The position numbers and the translations under genes are program-made. The notes beneath the pieces were generated by a model. The model had not been told where the DNA came from. It did not search any database and saw only the letters and a program-made list of their open reading frames with translations. Of a stretch of DNA of 64,000 nt, positions 59,530 to 64,000 are shown one piece after another (positions within the stretch are counted from its first letter, which is position 1; each line of letters opens with the position of its first letter). This DNA is from Gymnothorax reevesii (lineage: Eukaryota > Chordata > Actinopteri > Anguilliformes > Muraenidae): assembly GCA_029721435.1 (NCBI GenBank), contig CM056586.1, positions 72,149,607 through 72,213,606 of the forward strand, in the 5' to 3' direction.

Positions 59530-60044
59530 CTGCACTCAGAATGGGAGACAACAGCACCACCCATGGACATCTGCTGCCATGACAAATGACCCTGAGGACC
59601 ACATGACTACAAAGGCCACACATTCTCATCCCGACTCGTCATATGATGACATTATCTGACCAAACGTCGATATACGACAAAAAAAAAGAAGGTTTTGGTG
59701 TCCTTATTTGATGTTTAGAGTTAAGGTTTGGGTTAAGAGCTAGAGGTTAAGGGGTAGGGTTTGTTTTAAACTGACGTCAAGTAAGGATGCCGAAAGCCAC
59801 ATTTGCGCCGTATATCAATACTTGGTCAAGCAGCCGTACTACATTACACGTCGAGATGAGACTGGGCTCACCATTTCAAATAATAAAACAGAAAAATGGG
59901 CTGGGAAGAAATATTGAGTCCCAAAGCCTAATATTTTTTGGTAATCACTGAACTCACACACTCTTTTGGAGTGCTTTTTGCACTTTTGCACTTTTCAACT
60001 AGTAGTCTGGCCCACTCTCCTTGAAATAATTACACTAACTATAC

Positions 60045-60245
60045 ATCCGCCAGGAGATAATGTTTTCACTGCCATTAGCATGTCTGTTTGTTCATTTGTC
60101 AGTTAGTAAAATAACTCATAAAGTTTTGGATTGAAGTCAAGGCAATTTTGTGTGTTGATAGTAACTGTGTTAATAAGGAACTGATTACATTTTGGTGATG
60201 ATCCAAATCCAATTTTTGATCCAAGATTCTTAACAATTTCTATGT
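60045..60245. repeat. dispersed repeat fragment (cgccaggagataatgttttc family)
   Basis: catccgccaggagataatgt ... aactcataaagttttggattg ... gatgatccaaatccaa follows the pattern of a repeat widespread in fish and other animals. Class unknown. Confidence 0.45.
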
Positions 60246-60539
60246 GCATAAAGACAGCACTGTTTTGTACTGGTGTCACGGGACAGTTACTCCCACTTCA
60301 GCCATCAGATTACTTATTCGTACAAATACTTCATGCTTGGATGAATCCGAATCCAACTTGCTCTGCCAATGAGCGTCACATCGGTGGCGGTCATGCGCTC
60401 TGAGTGCTCCCTATTTCACTCTGTTCTTAGGAGTGCTTTCTTCCAGCTGCGAGCCTTTTGTTGTTTCTAATGACGTTTCATTGGATACAGATGAGGACTC
60501 ACAGCTGGCCACTGTAGAACAATCTGATATATTCTTTTT

Positions 60540-61695
60540 ATTAATTCTTGGGTGCTTTTAGATACATGTTATGAGTCATTCTCCTCTCAGAAGGTCCAAG
60601 ACCTGAGACTCAGTCAAAGCTCACTGACACTGGGAAGTATGTTCTGCTCTAAAACACTTTGATAATCTTCCAATTTTATTGTTCCTCGCACAGATTCATA
60701 TTACCCTGTGCCAGATCTAGCAAAGCAGCCGCCCCATAAGATTACTGACGCCTCCACCATGTTTCACAGTGGGTACAGAGTTGTTTTCTTTGAAATCTTT
60801 TCTCATTTTTCTGTTATAAGGCAATAGGACGCACCAAAAATCTCTAATTTTGTTTCATTTGTCCGAAGAACATTCCCCCAGAAGCATTTGGGCCTGTCAG
60901 CATGAGTTTCAGCAAAGTCCAGTCCGAATTTTCTGTGTTTCTCGTTCAGAAGACTGTCTTCCCGTGTCGTCCTCCTGGATCCCACTGTCATCCAAACAGT
61001 GACAGATGGTGCCACTCAGACGCTGTTGTGCCTTCATCCTGGAGCTGAGCTGGTATGTGTTTTTGTCCTTGGCTCTTATTCCACCGTTCAAACTATATTT
61101 CTATTCAATATTCCTTTTGCGGCCACATTGAAAGAGGTTGTTGACAGCGCCCTGTACTTTAATCTTTTATAATATTTGCAACTGCTGTCACAGGAACATC
61201 AAGCTGGTTGAGGATTGTCTTGTAGCCTTTACCTTAATCCTGACTAGCAGTAATTTTCCCCGCATCTCCGCAGACAGCCCTCCTCTTTTCTTCCTCCAGT
61301 TCATTCTCAGATTGGTTCACACAATGATACCAAACAGCACACTGAGTGCTTTTTCCATTTGAATAGGCTAAATGACTAATTAGAAAATCGAGGGCATCGG
61401 GGACATGAGTCACAGAAGGCTGCCTGCATGAAATATCGATACAATTCAGTGATCTCCAATTATTTCTATGAGGTATCAACAATCTTTTCAAGCCATTTTG
61501 AATATCTTTGTAGAATAAGCTAGAATTGATCTCATTTCACAGTTTCTTTGTTTTACTCTATGGCAAACTAAAAGCATGCCGGCATGAATGCCAAAACAAA
61601 AAAAAAGTCTTAAGTTCCAACATTTTTCAGGAAGACTGGGGCATTGTTTCAATGGAGTGTAAGGGTGCACACACTTTTGACCACGTCTGCACACA
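60540..61695 (-). pseudogene. degenerate Tc1-like transposon with a transposase remnant
   Basis: On the - strand 60,803-61,015 reads FAETHADRPKCFWGNVLRTN then ETKLEIFGA, the W..V..(S/T)DETK.E.FG segment of Tc1 transposases, with the catalytic Asp replaced by Asn. The right end (ggtgcacacacttttgacca) resembles the inverted terminus of this family; the left terminus is missing. It lies in an intron of the ppp1r1c-like gene. Confidence 0.82.
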
Positions 61696-61873
61696 AGTAC
61701 TGTGGCAAACTGGGACGTGGCCACGCCCCTCGGCCATGTCAGCACGCCTGTAACTGCTGATACCCCCCCACACTCTCAATGCAGACCGGAACTTCAGCCC
61801 CGTGGACAGCAGCCAGCGCCCGTTCATCACCCCCTACAATCTCAGGACCCTGGACAGTTCCCAGCGGCTGTGA

Positions 61874-64000
61874 GTCATAAGGCTAGGCGGGCCTGGGAAA
61901 AAAGGCGTATGAAGTTACACAGCTGTGTCTCATGTTAATTAGAGCCGGCCACAGCTGACAAGGGAGAACCAGGCAGTTGTGAGGAGACCAGCGAGGACTA
62001 CGGACGTAAAGCGAATGTCTGACCATTCCCGTATTTTCTTGTTTTTAAGATTCTGATGGTGGGGAGACTGGAGGTTCAGGCAGAGACCTGACAAGCCTGA
62101 AAAAGACGGCAACGGCGTAAGGGAACCCCAGAAAACAGTATCCAGATGGCACCTTAAAAGACACGCAGCCCAACTCTCTACTAAGACGGCTCCCCCGATT
62201 TCTTTTTGATTACCATTTTTGTTCATTTACATGCGCTCTGTTACCGCGCCTTTCATTTTTGGTGTGAATGTTAATAAAATTCCTGCCAGCAGGCTGGCTG
62301 TTGACCCAGCCTCCCATCTAGTCTGTGCCTTGTTTTCCAGTGTCTCGCTACGATGCCCACGCAAGTTTGGTATCACTTGTCATTGAAGCTCCTTCTATAT
62401 TCTTAATTAAAAGTCTTTGCATAACAGTAAATTATATAAAACAAACATCATAATGTATTTTAAAGTGTTTTATTCAAGTTCCTGTTCCTGAAATCATGGC
62501 CCTCGAGGTCTGAGGGCTGCTGGTTTTCGCACCAGGGAGTCAGGTGCGAGGTCAGTCTGGCCAATCAGCACTGCTAGTTGTTCAGTTAATTACTTGGGAG
62601 GAAAGAAAACCTGGGCTGGATTTGAGGTCCAGATTTAAGGATCCCTGATTTGAGTAGTACTGTATTTTGGGGGCAAAAAGTTTTAAAATTCCAAACAAGA
62701 CAATTTTCGTGATTTCTTGTCAAACTAACCCCAAAGATTTAATCACTGCATTTAATTTAATCACAGATTTCTTTTTAAGCATCATAGTTTCCTCCCCAGA
62801 GAGTCCCAGCCAATTTTGTATTTGAGTTTTGCATCGTTGCCTTGCTGTAAAAAAAAAAAAAAAAGAGTGCCTTCCATTTCATGCGAATATCGTAGGCGAT
62901 TCCAAACTTTTGAGTGGTCATGTATGCTTCATAAGATTTCACTGGTAAACCTAGAAGGTGAATACAAAGAAAACTTAGTGCTGTATACGGACATTCCATG
63001 CTTCTGACCCGACCATTGTGCAGAAATATGCAATGAAACCTGCCCCTGAAGGGAGGGGTGCTGATCAGTGTTTTTACTGACACTTTCAGCTATTTAGTCC
63101 TTCACAGAACCAGGAAGCAATTATACTGGCTATATAGCAGGAAATCATTGGTGTGTAGTGTGTCTGTCTGTACGTGTATGGAAGTGTGTGTTCATGTGCG
63201 TATGCGAGCTTCCAGTTTTTAGATCATATAGGCTCGAACATACTTTCTTCATTCCACATCCGCTGACAGCTTCCGCACTCCTGTTGGTGGTGAGAATCCA
63301 CCATTCAAAACAACCATCCATCTTCGTATGTGTGTGTTTGCTATGCATACAGCACATGCACTCACAAAGTTTGGGCTGCGAGCACACGTTCCCAAACGGA
63401 TCTGCATGAACCCCTGAGGACATGGGCGAATGACGCCATTAATGTCATGTAAACTAAAATGGACGCATCAAATTATGAATTAGGAGTAGCAGTGAATGGT
63501 TTTAAATACATAGTAGAAAAATGTGAAACTAATATGATTGTATAATAAAATAATAAATTAACAACAGAGACCTGCACTTTATTTTAAAGCTTTGACAGGT
63601 AGCTAATAACATTACGGTGGCGTACAGGGGATTCATCAGTGATTATAGGTCATTTACAAAAATAGACAGGGTTTAGAAACTCAGCTATAGCACCATAACT
63701 GCCCATAAAAGAGTTCAGGCATTATACCAGTGTTTGGCATTCTCCCAAAGAAATATAATGATATTGGCTTCTTTTTATCAATATATAAAGCATGTAGGCA
63801 TGGTGAAATTATTTCAAGTTTCAAGACTACATAGCTAAGTGGGCAAGATGCATGACCAGAATTACTTTGACCTCAACATGATTGTTCGCGCCACATGTGG
63901 TGGTTCCAGCATCTAAGCAATAAACGCCACCTTGGGATTTTCAAGTGTCAGTCTCTAAAGGCCACAAAGCATGGTTCAATAAGCAAAATCATCTAGTCAG
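61874..64000. other. intron of the ppp1r1c-like gene; repeats, no exon recognised
   Basis: 61,690-62,350 looks like one dispersed repeat unit (ggccggccacagctgac-type core, AATAAA at 62,273, ending ttgttttccagtgtctcgct), perhaps LTR-derived. 62,495-62,655 has weakly inverted ends (cctcgaggtctg / ttgaggtccag), suggesting an old hAT-type MITE. An A run lies at 62,849-62,863. I found no KIQF, RRRPTP or YTPP-type exon of the phosphatase inhibitor. Confidence 0.4.

Noticed and set aside
61785..61873. Phase-compatible distant last exon for pde1a (acceptor caatgcag, then 29 codons DRNFSPVDSSQRPF... to TGA, with AATAAA at 62,273)
   Set aside because: It would require a 19.8-kb intron running across the convergent ppp1r1c-like exons, and it lies in what looks like a dispersed repeat directly beside a Tc1 relic. 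A random 29-codon open stretch is not rare. A nearer phase-compatible ending exists at 43,048. RNA-seq could revive it.

Overview
This is eukaryotic nuclear DNA, very probably from a ray-finned (teleost) fish. There are no operons or long uninterrupted ORFs. Short exons with GT-AG borders sit among AT-rich introns crowded with Tc1/mariner, hAT-type, LINE and LTR-like debris of the kinds typical of fish, plus many micro- and minisatellites. Family names for repeats rest on recognition of conserved motifs, not on a database search.

The main gene lies on the + strand from 14,061 to about 43,170. It is a calmodulin-dependent cyclic-nucleotide phosphodiesterase of the PDE1 family, best matched by PDE1A (pde1a). 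Thirteen exons join in phase, and a small candidate last exon adds a fourteenth. Together they encode 581 residues: the end of the N-terminal regulatory region, the second calmodulin-binding/autoinhibitory segment, the whole catalytic domain with its metal-binding HD residues and substrate glutamine, and an extended Ser/Gln/Glu-rich C-terminus. The start codon and first calmodulin-binding exon(s) must lie upstream of 14,061, probably before the window.

A second gene runs toward pde1a on the - strand. Two phase-compatible exons at 59,317-59,529 and 50,160-50,245 encode the C-terminal part of a protein phosphatase 1 inhibitor of the inhibitor-1/DARPP-32 family. The last exon resembles the C-terminus of PPP1R1C, and in human PPP1R1C is the convergent 3' neighbour of PDE1A, so the arrangement looks like conserved synteny. 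Its first exons should lie beyond 64,000.

Layout: 1-14,060 is upstream or intronic sequence, with a 3.16-kb terminal-inverted-repeat element at 3,301-6,460 and a roughly 133-bp tandem array at 10,790-11,700. 14,061-43,170 is pde1a; its 27.8-33.4 kb intron holds a nest of transposons. 43,200-50,100 is intergenic, with a 30-bp minisatellite at about 46 kb. 50,160-64,000 is the 3' half of the ppp1r1c-like gene with further repeats. I saw no tRNA, rRNA or CRISPR array.
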